Shown here in pieces: positions 40,423 to 49,910 of a DNA stretch of 64,000 bases (positions are counted from its first letter, which is position 1; each line of letters begins with the position of its first letter). Below the pieces are notes generated by a model. It saw only the letters and a program-made list of their open reading frames with translations. It searched no databases and was not told the DNA's origin. This DNA is from Seohaeicola zhoushanensis. GTDB lineage: Bacteria; Pseudomonadota; Alphaproteobacteria; Rhodobacterales; Rhodobacteraceae. A program made the translations under genes and the position numbers. The stretch lies in the NCBI RefSeq assembly GCF_014656415.1, contig NZ_BNCJ01000010.1, positions 110,341-174,340 of the forward strand, read 5' to 3'.

Positions 40423-41755
40423 AGGTGTAATCCGAGCGCTGCAAGCCGTATTTCGCCATCTTCTCGTTCAGCGTCCGACGCGGCAGGCAAAGCTCGTCCA
40501 TCACGGATGCGATCGAGCCCTTGTGGCGCCGCATCGTATTGTCGATCAGCATACGCTCGAATGCTTCCACGTATTCCTTCAGGGGCTTGCCTTCCGTGGT
40601 CATCACCGGCTGCATCTCCTCGTGGTCGCTCATCAGCAGCGAGGCGATGGTGCCCGACCCGCGCCGCGACTGCAGCACCGCACGCTCGGCGATGTTGATG
40701 AGCTGGCGCACGTTGCCCGGCCAGGGCGCCTGGAGCAGCTGCGCGGCCTCCTGTGCGCTGACCTTCGGCGCGTCGCAGCCGTATTCCTCGGCGAACTGCT
40801 CGGATAGCCGGGTGAAGAGCGTCAGGATGTCCTCGCCGCGCTGGCGCAGCGGCGGCACCGTGATGCGCAGCGCCGCCAGGCGATAGAACAGGTCCGGGCG
40901 CAGCACGTCCTCGGTCTTTCGGCCGGCCTCCTGCAGGTTCGAGATCGCCACGATCCGGGTCTCGGCCGGGGTGCCCTGCTCGTTGATGACCGACAGCAAG
41001 CGGGCCTGCAGCGAGTCCGTCAGCGCCTCGATATCCTCGAGCACCAAGGTGCCACCGCGGGCCTCTTCAATGGCCGGAAGCTGGGTATCCTCGGGCTGCA
41101 TCGGCCCGAACAGCCGCTTGGCCAGCGCCTGCTCCTCCAGCGCGCCGCAACTCACCAGCACGAATTTTTTGCCGGCGCGGCTGCCAACCGCGTGGAGCGC
41201 GTGGGCCACCAGCGTCTTGCCGGTCCCGGTCTCGCCGTCGATCAGCACGTGTCCGTCGGCCTGACCGAGGTCGAGGATGTCTTCCTTGAGCCGCGCCATT
41301 ACCGGGCTCGCGCCGATCAGCTTCTTCATGATCTGACCGCCGTCCGACAGCTCGCGCCGCAGCGCCCGGTTGTCGAGCACCAGCCGGCGCGCGCCGGTGG
41401 CGCGCTTGGCCAGACGCGACATGTGGTCCGGGTTGAACGGCTTTTCTAGGAAGTCGAATGCGCCGACACGCATCGCCTCTACCGCCATCGGCACATCGCC
41501 GTGACCCGTGATCATTATGACCGGCAGCGCGGAATCCGAGCCCATCAGCTTCTTGAGGAACTGCATCCCGTCCATGCCAGGCATCTTGATGTCCGAGATC
41601 ACGATGCCCGGATAGTCCGGCCCCAGCACCCGCAGTGCGTCCTCTGCGCTCGAGAAAGTCTCGGTGTCATATCCCGAGAGAGCCAGCCACTGGCTGATGG
41701 ACTGGCGCATATCCTGTTCGTCGTCGACAATTGCGATCTTCATTGCCTGGGCCAT
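40421..41755 (-). CDS. dctD: DctD/NtrC-type response regulator lacking the GAFTGA loop
   Basis: A 444-residue regulator with a receiver (Asp55 in IVISDIKMPG), an AAA+ domain (Walker A GETGTGKT at 174-181, Walker B GGTLVLEDIE at 234-243, Arg segment VLRPDLFYRLA) and a C-terminal Fis-type HTH (GSIASVMDELCLPRRTL). The loop that should read GAFTGA after LFG (215-217) is replaced by PMQPEDTQLP. Proteins without it cannot remodel sigma-54 polymerase, so it probably works with sigma-70, as described for Rhodobacter NtrC. It starts 13 nt after the DctB stop. Confidence 0.88.
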   Translation of the reverse strand: MAQAMKIAIVDDEQDMRQSISQWLALSGYDTETFSSAEDALRVLGPDYPGIVISDIKMPGMDGMQFLKKLMGSDSALPVIMITGHGDVPMAVEAMRVGAFDFLEKPFNPDHMSRLAKRATGARRLVLDNRALRRELSDGGQIMKKLIGASPVMARLKEDILDLGQADGHVLIDGETGTGKTLVAHALHAVGSRAGKKFVLVSCGALEEQALAKRLFGPMQPEDTQLPAIEEARGGTLVLEDIEALTDSLQARLLSVINEQGTPAETRIVAISNLQEAGRKTEDVLRPDLFYRLAALRITVPPLRQRGEDILTLFTRLSEQFAEEYGCDAPKVSAQEAAQLLQAPWPGNVRQLINIAERAVLQSRRGSGTIASLLMSDHEEMQPVMTTEGKPLKEYVEAFERMLIDNTMRRHKGSIASVMDELCLPRRTLNEKMAKYGLQRSDYT

Positions 41756-41768
41756 TCGGGCGTACCTC

Positions 41769-43544
41769 TCATTCGGCGGCTTCGACGCCGTCCTCTTTTA
41801 CGATGGGCAGTTGCATCTCGAAAACTGCTCCACCCCTCTGTCCGTTCCGCGCTGTGAGCCGGCCGCCATGGTCGTTGACGATCCCCGAGGAGATCGCCAG
41901 CCCCAGGCCGACCCCGTCGCCGGGTTGCTTGGTCGTATAAAAGGGCTCGAACAAGGAATCCAAGTCCTCGATCCCGTCGCCGTTGTCCCGCACGGTCAGC
42001 GTCGCGGTCGCGCCGGCGGCCAGGATGATCTGCACCTCGGGGTCGGAAACCGACTTGATCGCGTCCAGCGCGTTGCGCAGCAGGTTCACCATCACCTGCT
42101 CGATCCGCATCCGGTCGCCCAGCACACGCACCGGCTGGTCGGGCAGAACCTGGGTGATCTGCACCTGCCGCTGGCGCAATTGCGGCTCCATCATCGACAG
42201 CGACGAGGCCAGCGCATCGCGCATGTCGAAGGGCGCAAAGGCGTCTCCGCCCTTCCTGGCATAGGATTTCAGCTGCCTGGTGATCGCGCCCATGCGCTCG
42301 ATCAGGTCGTCGATCCGCCCGAATGAGGAGAGCGCCTCCTCGGGCCGGTTGCGCCGGATCAGCAGGCGCGCGCCGGCAAGATAGGTCTTCATCGCCGCCA
42401 GCGGCTGGTTCAATTCGTGGCTGACAGCCGCCGACATTTCGCCAAGTGCGGCCAATTTCGAGCTCTGCGCCAGCGATTGTTCGGTGACCGCAAGGGTCTC
42501 CTGCACCCTTTCACGCTCGGCAATTTCCCGCTGTAACCGTGCGTTCAGCGCGCGAAGTTCCGCTGACTCCCGCTGGAACAACGCCATGCGCAACGCAGTC
42601 TTCCGGCTCAGGGCGTAAAAGGCCAGCGCGAGCAGAATGGCAAATCCCATGATCTCCAGTGCCAGCACCCCGTTCACCCGTTCGCGGATCGAGGCATAGG
42701 TGGTGAAGGAGGTCATGCGCCAGCCGCGGAAGGGAATGCGCGTCTCGGTGCGCATCACGCCCTCGCCCTGGATATAGGCGTCGGCCGGCAGCGCGGTCCA
42801 GTCGGCAGTGGCACGGATCGCGCGCTGGATCGCGCTCTGCGGATCCTGCCGCTTTAGCGCTACGTCCTCCGACAGCCCGCGCCAGCGCGACTCGGTGGCC
42901 AGCACGATCCGGCCCGTACTGTCGGCCACGAGCACCGCGTCCGATATGCCCGCCCAGGCCCGTTCGAACTTCTGCAGGTCGACCTCGACCACGATGACGC
43001 CAAGCGCCGCCTGTCCGCTCTCGACCCGGCGCGAATAGATGAAGCGATAGCCCGCGCCGCTGCGCTCGATCACCGAGAAGACCGTCGCGTTCGAGCGCAT
43101 CGCCTCGATGAAATAGGGTTCTTCCTGGTGGGCGGTGCCCAGCAACCGGTTCTCGGTCGCGGCAACCGTGCGCCCCTCGCCGTCCAGCATCATCAGACCG
43201 GCGGCGCCGATCTCCTCGACGAAGGAGGTCAGGCGGTCGGTCGATTCGGCAAAGTTCCGCGTCTCCAGCGCGCTGATCAGCGTCGGGTCACGCGCCAGAA
43301 GCTGCGGCACGATGGCATTGCGGCGCAGCTCGCTCAACAGGTTGCCGCTGTAAAGCGCCAGGCGAAGCTCGGCCCGGCTGCGGGTCGTGGCGGTGAAACG
43401 GTCGGTCAGCAACCGGTTGGTAGTCCAGACCGTGGCGACCGCAACCGCCAGCAACGCCAGAAGGGACAGGCGCACGCGCCAGCTTATGGTATCCGTGCGG
43501 GGCAGGATTAGGGTCGATTGCAAGGGGTTGCGCGTGTTCGCCAT
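41769..43544 (-). CDS. dctB: DctB-type sensor histidine kinase
   Basis: A 591-residue membrane kinase. One helix at about 25-45, a long periplasmic double-PDC/CACHE sensor (about 60-290, e.g. DGEGRTVAATENRLLGTAHQEEPYF in blocks, YRFIYSRRV), a second helix (VLALEIMGFAILLALAFYAL), a coiled coil, then HisKA with His376 (AVSHELNQPLAAMKTY) and the ATPase domain (VMVNLLRNALDAI, DNGDGIEDLDSLFEPFYTTK, GVGLGLAIS). This is the DctB architecture, sensing C4-dicarboxylates or related acids. The TRAP operon 6 kb away is a possible target. Confidence 0.9.
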   Translation of the reverse strand: MANTRNPLQSTLILPRTDTISWRVRLSLLALLAVAVATVWTTNRLLTDRFTATTRSRAELRLALYSGNLLSELRRNAIVPQLLARDPTLISALETRNFAESTDRLTSFVEEIGAAGLMMLDGEGRTVAATENRLLGTAHQEEPYFIEAMRSNATVFSVIERSGAGYRFIYSRRVESGQAALGVIVVEVDLQKFERAWAGISDAVLVADSTGRIVLATESRWRGLSEDVALKRQDPQSAIQRAIRATADWTALPADAYIQGEGVMRTETRIPFRGWRMTSFTTYASIRERVNGVLALEIMGFAILLALAFYALSRKTALRMALFQRESAELRALNARLQREIAERERVQETLAVTEQSLAQSSKLAALGEMSAAVSHELNQPLAAMKTYLAGARLLIRRNRPEEALSSFGRIDDLIERMGAITRQLKSYARKGGDAFAPFDMRDALASSLSMMEPQLRQRQVQITQVLPDQPVRVLGDRMRIEQVMVNLLRNALDAIKSVSDPEVQIILAAGATATLTVRDNGDGIEDLDSLFEPFYTTKQPGDGVGLGLAISSGIVNDHGGRLTARNGQRGGAVFEMQLPIVKEDGVEAAE

Positions 43545-43580
43545 GGACGAAGGGTAATGAAACCCCGCGTCCCGCTCAAG

Positions 43581-44249
43581 TCACGCCGGTGTCAGCACAC
43601 CGACCAGCGCGCGGAACATTGCCGCTCCGTCGGTGCCTCCGTGGCCGGGATCCGCCGCCCGCTCCGGGTGCGGCATCATGCCGAGCACGCGCCGGTTGGC
43701 CGAAAGCACCCCGGCGATGTCGCGCTGCGACCCGTTCGGGTTCTCGGCATAGGTGAAGGCCACGCGGTCCTCGCCCTTCAGCGCATCCAGCGTGGCGGCA
43801 TCGGCATAGTAGTTGCCGTCGTGGTGCGCGATCGGAATACCCAGAACATCGCCGGCGTTATAGCCCGAGGTAAAGGCGCTGTTCGACGTCTCGACCTTCA
43901 ACTGAACGGTCTTGCAGATGTATTTCAACCCGGCGTTGCGCAGCAGCGCGCCCGGCAGGATGCCGGTCTCGGTCAGCACCTGGAAGCCGTTGCACACGCC
44001 CATCGCATAGCCACCGCGCTTGGTGTGCTCGACCACCGCCGAACAGATCGGCGAGCGCGAGGCGATGGCGCCACAGCGAAGGTAGTCCCCGAAGGAGAAG
44101 CCACCGGGAATGCCGACGATATCGACGCCTTTGGGCAGGTCGCTGTCCTTGTGCCAGACCATGGTGACATCGGCCCCGGCGGCGCGGAAGGCTTCGGCCA
44201 GGTCGCGGTCGCAGTTGGACCCGGGGAAAACGATGACGGCGGCTTTCAT
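43581..44249 (-). CDS. purQ: Phosphoribosylformylglycinamidine synthase, glutaminase subunit
   Basis: The class I glutamine amidotransferase of the PurLQS complex, step 4 of purine synthesis. 222 residues. The catalytic triad is visible: nucleophile Cys86 ([13 protein letters not shown]) with His194 and Glu196 (MMPHPERA). The N terminus is [20 protein letters not shown] 44249 follows GAGAGG. The stop of a 30-codon frame upstream overlaps its start (ATGA), which would couple translation. Order purC-purS-purQ. Confidence 0.95.
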   Translation of the reverse strand: MKAAVIVFPGSNCDRDLAEAFRAAGADVTMVWHKDSDLPKGVDIVGIPGGFSFGDYLRCGAIASRSPICSAVVEHTKRGGYAMGVCNGFQVLTETGILPGALLRNAGLKYICKTVQLKVETSNSAFTSGYNAGDVLGIPIAHHDGNYYADAATLDALKGEDRVAFTYAENPNGSQRDIAGVLSANRRVLGMMPHPERAADPGHGGTDGAAMFRALVGVLTPA

Positions 44250-44338
44250 GTCTGACCTCTCAGGAAGACGATGCGGTTGGCCGCCCACCAGGGCAGCAAG
44301 GCAAGGACCAGCGACGCCAGGCCGATCAGGGTGAGCAT
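44246..44338 (-). CDS. Possible 30-residue membrane peptide coupled to purQ
   Basis: A 31-codon frame beginning [20 protein letters not shown] and ending [10 protein letters not shown]; it is one hydrophobic helix followed by a basic end. Its TGA overlaps the purQ ATG. There is no clear ribosome site before its ATG, so it may be chance; the overlap with purQ and strong helix character are in its favour. It lies between purS and purQ. Confidence 0.35.
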   Translation of the reverse strand: MLTLIGLASLVLALLPWWAANRIVFLRGQT

Positions 44339-44414
44339 AGGGGGCACAAACCACAAGCCCCGCCCTGTGTCCAGATGGACAATGCCCCCGTTGCCGGCCC
44401 GGCCCCGCGCGACC

Positions 44415-44645
44415 TCAGGCCATTTCGATGCGATAGCTCTCGATCACCGTATTGGCGAGGAGCTTCTCGCACATTTCCTTGACCTGCGCTTCGGTCGCGC
44501 CCTCGGCGAGATCGAGCTCGATCAACTTGCCCTGGCGCACGCCGTTGATCCCGGCAAAGCCCAGTGCCCCCAGCGCGTGGCGCACGGCCTCGCCCTGTGG
44601 ATCCAGAACCCCGTCCTTCAGCATTACCTTGACGATTGCCCGCAT
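44415..44645 (-). CDS. purS: Phosphoribosylformylglycinamidine synthase subunit PurS
   Basis: A 76-residue subunit bridging PurL and PurQ for ammonia channelling. Family blocks: MRAIVKVMLKDGVLDPQGEA, LGFAGINGVRQGKLIELDL, CEKLLANTVIESYRIE. SD GAGGG before ATG 44645. It lies between purC and purQ. Confidence 0.95.
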   Translation of the reverse strand: MRAIVKVMLKDGVLDPQGEAVRHALGALGFAGINGVRQGKLIELDLAEGATEAQVKEMCEKLLANTVIESYRIEMA

Positions 44646-44761
44646 GTCCGACCCTCTTGAATGGTTGAGGCTGCTTCGCGCAAGCGGCGGGCACTGTCAA
44701 CCCGGGTGCGCGCGGTGCCGGGGGCGGGACGTGGTCCCTGCCCTCCGGCCTTGATCCAAGC

Positions 44762-45523
44762 TCAGTTGATGAGCTTCGGCTTGGTCATCTGGGTGGGCTC
44801 GTTCGGCATCACGCCAAGCCGCCGCGCAACTTCGGAATAGGCATCCGTAAGGTTGCCCAGGTCGCGCCGGAACACGTCCTTGTCGAGCTTGCGGCCCGAG
44901 CTGATGTCCCACAGGCGGCAGCTGTCGGGGCTGATCTCATCGGCCACGACCAGGCGCTGGAAGTCGCCGTCATAGATCCGGCCGATCTCGATCTTGAAGT
45001 CGATCAGGCGGATGCCGACGCCCAGCATGAGGCCCGAAAGGAAGTCGTTGACCCGCAGCGCGAGGCTCAGGATGTCGTCCATGTCCTGCTGGCTGGCCCA
45101 GCCGAAGGCAGCGATATGCTCTTCGGTGACCATCGGGTCACCCAGCTTGTCGTCCTTGAAGTAGTATTCGACGATCGGCCGGGGCAGCTGCTGGCCCTCT
45201 TCGATGCCCAGACGCTTGGACAGCGAGCCCGCGGCATAATTGCGCACCACCACTTCCAGCGGGATGATCTCGCAGGCGCGGACAAGCTGCTCGCGCATGT
45301 TCAGGCGGCGAATGAAGTGAGTCGGCACGCCGATCTGGTTCAGACCGGTCATGAAATACTCGGACAGCCGGTTGTTCAGGACGCCCTTGCCGTCGATCAC
45401 GTCCTTCTTCTGGGCGTTGAACGCGGTGGCGTCGTCCTTGAAATACTGAACGATGGTTCCCGGCTCCGGGCCTTCGTACAGGATCTTGGCCTTGCCTTCA
45501 TAGATTTTCTTGCGACGCGCCAT
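44762..45523 (-). CDS. purC: Phosphoribosylaminoimidazole-succinocarboxamide synthase
   Basis: SAICAR synthetase of purine biosynthesis, 253 residues. Conserved segments: [67 protein letters not shown] and [17 protein letters not shown] 45523 with GAAAGG upstream; the frame runs far upstream without any similarity. First of the three pur genes here and divergent from the zeta gene. Confidence 0.96.
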   Translation of the reverse strand: MARRKKIYEGKAKILYEGPEPGTIVQYFKDDATAFNAQKKDVIDGKGVLNNRLSEYFMTGLNQIGVPTHFIRRLNMREQLVRACEIIPLEVVVRNYAAGSLSKRLGIEEGQQLPRPIVEYYFKDDKLGDPMVTEEHIAAFGWASQQDMDDILSLALRVNDFLSGLMLGVGIRLIDFKIEIGRIYDGDFQRLVVADEISPDSCRLWDISSGRKLDKDVFRRDLGNLTDAYSEVARRLGVMPNEPTQMTKPKLIN

Positions 45524-45688
45524 AGCCAGCCTTTCGGGAAACGCGGCCCGGATTGAGTCCCGTGCGCGCGTAGCGCCGTATAGTCCAAGGGGAGAAGTGT
45601 CGCAAGCAGGGGACAGGCACTTGCACCTTCGCGGCCGCGTCGGCATATCAGACAACAAGCCGAATTCATCCCAGGGGGACTCTTTGCC

Positions 45689-46006
45689 ATGACCACCTTC
45701 GACAATCGCGAGAACGCTTTCGAGAACAAATTCGCCCATGACGAGGAAATGATGTTCAAGGCCGTGGCACGGCGGAACAAGCTCCTCGGTCTCTGGGCGG
45801 CCGAGCTGATGGGCAAGTCGGGCGACGACGCCACAGAATATGCCAAGTCGGTCGTCCTGGCCGATTTTGAGGAAGCCGGCCACGAGGACGTGGTGCGCAA
45901 AGTGGCCAAGGACCTCGACGGCAAGGCCGACGCCGACGCCATCCGCGCCAAGATGGAAGAGCTGATGCCCGTCGCCAAGAACCAGATCATGAACGAAGTG
46001 GGCTGA
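45689..46006 (+). CDS. F1Fo-ATPase inhibitor subunit zeta (DUF1476)
   Basis: A 105-residue helical protein of the DUF1476 family, characterised in Paracoccus denitrificans as the zeta subunit that blocks reverse rotation of the F1Fo-ATPase. The N-terminal inhibitory region ([20 protein letters not shown] in outline) and the helix bundle ([36 protein letters not shown]) match. AGGGGG precedes ATG 45689. It has no ATP synthase genes nearby, which is usual. Confidence 0.9.
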   Translation: MTTFDNRENAFENKFAHDEEMMFKAVARRNKLLGLWAAELMGKSGDDATEYAKSVVLADFEEAGHEDVVRKVAKDLDGKADADAIRAKMEELMPVAKNQIMNEVG

Positions 46007-46237
46007 GCCCAAGGACCTTCGGCGCCTTCCGGCCCGGCGGCGATCCGCATCGCCGTCCTCCGGTGGGCGCCACACCTGCCGGCCGCCCCGCGGCCCGCAG
46101 CGCCCCGGAAAGGGGCACCTTCCCAAATCCAACTCATGAAGAAGTTGCGCAGAATGGGTTTGCCTTGGCGCATCCCGCGTGACAGACCGTCGCGAAACCG
46201 CCGGCGCGCCGGCAGCCCCGTGAAGGAGCGACAAGAC
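46007..46237 (+). other. Gap before the homocysteine methyltransferase gene with two hairpins
   Basis: A 7-bp hairpin CGGCGAT/ATCGCCG (46038-46044, 46049-46055) follows the zeta gene and a GCCCC/GGGGC hairpin lies at 46102-46116. I looked for SAM, SAH or cobalamin riboswitch cores, which would make sense before a methionine-cycle gene, and did not recognise one. Confidence 0.35.
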
Positions 46238-47254
46238 ATGAGCGATCTGCTTTCCGAACTGCTGGCCACCCGTGACGTTCTGCTCGCCGATGGCGCCACC
46301 GGCACCAACCTATTCGCAATGGGTCTCGAGGCCGGCGAAGCGCCCGAACTCTGGAATACCGCCGAGCCGAAGAAGATCCTTGCGCTCTACCAGTTCGCGG
46401 TCGACGCCGGCAGCGACCTCTTTCTGACCAATACCTTCGGCGGCACCGCTGCGCGGCTCAAGCTGCACAGCGCTGACAAGCGCGTGCGCGAACTGAACCG
46501 CGTCGGCGCCGAACTCGGCCGCGAGGTCGCCGACAAGGCAGAGCGCAAGGTGGTGGTCGCCGGCTCCGTCGGCCCGACGGGCGAGATCATGGAACCGGTC
46601 GGCAGCCTCTCGCATTCCCTGGCCGTCGAGATGTTCCACGAACAGGCTGACGGGCTGAAGGAAGGCGGCGCCGACGTGCTCTGGCTCGAAACCATCAGCG
46701 CGCCCGAGGAATACCGCGCCGCCGCCAAGGCCTTCGCCCTCACCGGCTTGCCTTGGTGCGGCACCATGAGCTTCGACACCGCCGGGCGCACCATGATGGG
46801 GGTCACCTCCTCGGCGCTGGCGCAGCTGGTCGAGTCGCTCGACCCGCCCCCCCTCGCCTATGGCGCCAACTGCGGCACCGGTGCCTCGGACCTGTTGCGG
46901 ACCGTGCTCGGCTTCACCGCGCAGGGCACCGGCCGTCCGATCATCGCCAAGGGCAACGCCGGCATCCCGAAATACGTCGAGGGCCACATCCACTACGACG
47001 GCACCCCTGCTCTGATGGCGGAATACGCGGTGATGGCCCGGGACTGCGGCGCCAAGATCATCGGCGGCTGCTGCGGCACCAAGCCCGAGCACCTGCGCTC
47101 CATGCGCGACGCGCTCGACAGCCGCCCGCGCGGCGAAGCCCCGTCGCTCGAGCGCATCCAGGCAGAGATCGGCCCCTTCAGCTCGGCGAGCGACGGCACC
47201 GGCGAAGATCCGAACGCTGCCCGCCGTGAGCGCGGCCGCCGCCGGCGCGGCTGA
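46238..47254 (+). CDS. Homocysteine S-methyltransferase subunit of a split methionine synthase (BmtB-type)
   Basis: A 338-residue barrel enzyme that transfers a methyl group to homocysteine. The zinc/thiol ligands are Cys212 ([12 protein letters not shown]) and Cys278-Cys279 ([12 protein letters not shown]). The N terminus is [16 protein letters not shown] and the centre [16 protein letters not shown]. It corresponds to domain 1 of MetH only. The corrinoid subunit is encoded 1.3 kb away (48545), and no reactivation domain is visible here. SD AAGGAG before ATG 46238. The Arg-rich tail ([10 protein letters not shown]) is unusual. Confidence 0.88.
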   Translation: MSDLLSELLATRDVLLADGATGTNLFAMGLEAGEAPELWNTAEPKKILALYQFAVDAGSDLFLTNTFGGTAARLKLHSADKRVRELNRVGAELGREVADKAERKVVVAGSVGPTGEIMEPVGSLSHSLAVEMFHEQADGLKEGGADVLWLETISAPEEYRAAAKAFALTGLPWCGTMSFDTAGRTMMGVTSSALAQLVESLDPPPLAYGANCGTGASDLLRTVLGFTAQGTGRPIIAKGNAGIPKYVEGHIHYDGTPALMAEYAVMARDCGAKIIGGCCGTKPEHLRSMRDALDSRPRGEAPSLERIQAEIGPFSSASDGTGEDPNAARRERGRRRRG

Positions 47255-47266
47255 CACCGCAGCCCC

Positions 47267-48346
47267 TCAGAACAGCGAAAGCTGATCCCCCGGCCGCACC
47301 GGCGGCCGGAACCGGCCGCAATCGAGCGGCGGACTCGGCGCATCCAGCCCCAGCCGATGCGCCGCAGCCTTGAACCTCTTGCCGATCAGCTCGGCATGAA
47401 TGCCTTCGCCCCGCATCCGGTGACCCCAGCGCGCATCGTAGTCCTTGCCGCCGTGCATCTCGCGCAGCCTCGCCATGATGCGGGCGGCCTTGCCCGGTAC
47501 GTTTTCAGCCAGCCATTCCTGCCAAAGCTCCGAAACCTCGCGCGGCAGCCGCAGCATGATCCAGCTCGCCGTACTCGCACCGGCCTCGCGCCCCGCCGCC
47601 AGCAGCGCCTCGACCTCGTGATCGGTCAGCCCCGGGACTATAGGCGAGGTCATCACCCGCACCGGCACGCCCGCTTCGCTGAGCCTGCGGATGGTGGCGA
47701 GGCGACGCGCCGGTGTCGGTGCCCTCGGCTCCATCCGGCGCGACAGGTCGGCGTCGAGCGTCGTCAACGAGATCCCGACCCGCACCAATCCCCGTTCCGC
47801 CATCGGCGCGAGAATGTCGAGATCGCGCTCGACCAGCGTGCCCTTGGTGACGATGGCGACCGGGTGGTCGCACTCGGCCAGCACTTCCAGGCAGCCGCGG
47901 GTGATACTCATGTCCCGCTCGACCGGCTGATAGGGGTCGGTATTGGTGCCGATGGCAATCGGCGCGACGCGATACGACTTCGCCCCCAGCTCACGCGCCA
48001 GCACCTCCGGCGCGGCAGGACGGGCGATCAGCCGCGTCTCGAAGTCCAACCCCGGCGAGAGGCCTAGATAGGCGTGCGATGGTCGCGCAAAACAATAGAT
48101 GCAGCCATGCTCGCAGCCCCGGTATGGGTTGATCGACCGGTCAAACGGCAGGTCGGGCGAGCGGTTGTAGGTGATGAGGCTCTTTGGCACCTCGACTCCT
48201 ACCTCGGTGCGCAGCGCCGGCAGTTCCTCGGGCATGTCCCAGCCATCCCAATCGGCGCTGCGGCTCGGCTCGAACCTGCCGGGCGCATTGCTGGCGGCGC
48301 CACGGGCTCGGCGACGGTCTTTGTCGATGGGCAGGCTCGGGGTCAT
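47267..48346 (-). CDS. Radical SAM protein, PA0069/SplB-like family
   Basis: A 359-residue radical SAM enzyme. The iron-sulfur ligands are Cys78, Cys82 and Cys85 (RGCEHGCIYC). Other family blocks: SLITYNRSPDLPFDRSINPYRG in parts, YLGLSPGLDFETRL, IGTNTDPYQPVE, VAIVTKGTLVERD, PIVPGLTD. It resembles COG1533, the group of spore photoproduct lyase. A perfect LexA box lies 13 nt upstream of the ATG, so a role in DNA damage response is likely. I recall PA0069 of Pseudomonas as SOS-induced. Confidence 0.87.
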   Translation of the reverse strand: MTPSLPIDKDRRRARGAASNAPGRFEPSRSADWDGWDMPEELPALRTEVGVEVPKSLITYNRSPDLPFDRSINPYRGCEHGCIYCFARPSHAYLGLSPGLDFETRLIARPAAPEVLARELGAKSYRVAPIAIGTNTDPYQPVERDMSITRGCLEVLAECDHPVAIVTKGTLVERDLDILAPMAERGLVRVGISLTTLDADLSRRMEPRAPTPARRLATIRRLSEAGVPVRVMTSPIVPGLTDHEVEALLAAGREAGASTASWIMLRLPREVSELWQEWLAENVPGKAARIMARLREMHGGKDYDARWGHRMRGEGIHAELIGKRFKAAAHRLGLDAPSPPLDCGRFRPPVRPGDQLSLF

Positions 48347-48358
48347 GAATTAGATATA

Positions 48359-48373
48359 GAACAAATGAGGAAC
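48359..48373 (-). promoter_or_regulatory. LexA (SOS) box
   Basis: On the minus strand the sequence reads GTTC-CTCATTT-GTTC, an exact match to the alphaproteobacterial LexA operator GTTC-N7-GTTC. It lies 13 nt upstream of the start of the radical SAM gene, where repression of that gene's promoter would occur. Confidence 0.75.
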
Positions 48374-48544
48374 ATCAGCAAGCGCCGCCCGACACGCCCG
48401 CCCCGGCCTCGCCATTGGCCCGCCGCAGGTCGGAACAGATGCGGCCAGTGTCGCAATTAACGCAGTGCGCGCCACGCGCTTTCGCCAAAAGTGCGACAGA
48501 CCGCCCCAAGGGCGCCCCCGGCCTCAATGCAAGGAATCGCGCGC

Positions 48545-49243
<699 letters not shown>

Positions 49244-49316
49244 CCCCCGCTTGCGGCGCGCTGAGAGCTATGGTCGGCCCGCAGGTCATCCTGCGGGCCG
49301 TTTTGTTCCGGCGGCG

Positions 49317-49802
49317 TCAGCGCCCCTCGATCCGGGCCACCACCGCACCCAGCACGATGCCGTAGAGCACATGGCCGATCAGCGCGACCCAGGTGATGCC
49401 GGTGAAGTTCAGGAACAGCGGCAGGCCAGCGATGGCGGTAATCCCGCCGATGGCGAAGATCCAGAGGCCGAAGCCATAAATCGCCGAGGGCACGAACCAG
49501 CCGAACCGCGCGCCCATCACGGCGTGCCAGAGCGGGCGGAAAATAAACAGCCAGCCGACCGGATAGCCGATCAGCCCGACGAGGTAGAAATGCACGAAGT
49601 AGCCCGCGAAATCGCCGCTCGGCAGGCCGAGGCTCTCGAGCAGGCTGCGCGCGAGGCCATGCGGCGAGAGCGCGGCGAAGCCCAGGCCGGGGCTGATGAG
49701 CTGCCCCCAGAGATCGAAGGCGATGGTGGCGAGGAAGCCGGCAATGAACATCAGGCCGAGCGGGCGGACATTGGGCGCGGGCAAGGCGGTCGGGGCGGTC
49801 AT
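49317..49802 (-). CDS. Hypothetical integral membrane protein
   Basis: A 161-residue protein with four hydrophobic segments (LGLMFIAGFLATIAFDLWGQ, FVHFYLVGLIGYPVGWLFIF, YGFGLWIFAIGGITAIAG, WVALIGHVLYGIVLGAV, given in part). No recognised domain; the layout suggests a small four-helix membrane family (His in helix 2 and 4) seen in Rhodobacterales. AGGAG precedes ATG 49802. It separates the corrinoid protein from the DUF1638 gene on the opposite strand. Confidence 0.75.
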   Translation of the reverse strand: MTAPTALPAPNVRPLGLMFIAGFLATIAFDLWGQLISPGLGFAALSPHGLARSLLESLGLPSGDFAGYFVHFYLVGLIGYPVGWLFIFRPLWHAVMGARFGWFVPSAIYGFGLWIFAIGGITAIAGLPLFLNFTGITWVALIGHVLYGIVLGAVVARIEGR

Positions 49803-49910
49803 GGCATCGGATCTCCTGGGACTGTCTCTGCCGCCGATCTTGCGCCCGGTTCCCTCCAGCGTCATCCTCAATCCGGAAATCCTACAGGATCACACGCACA
49901 GGTTAGATTT

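Noticed and set aside
46007..46237. SAM, SAH or cobalamin riboswitch before the homocysteine methyltransferase gene
   Set aside because: Two hairpins are present, but I cannot match any conserved riboswitch core; a covariance-model search would decide.
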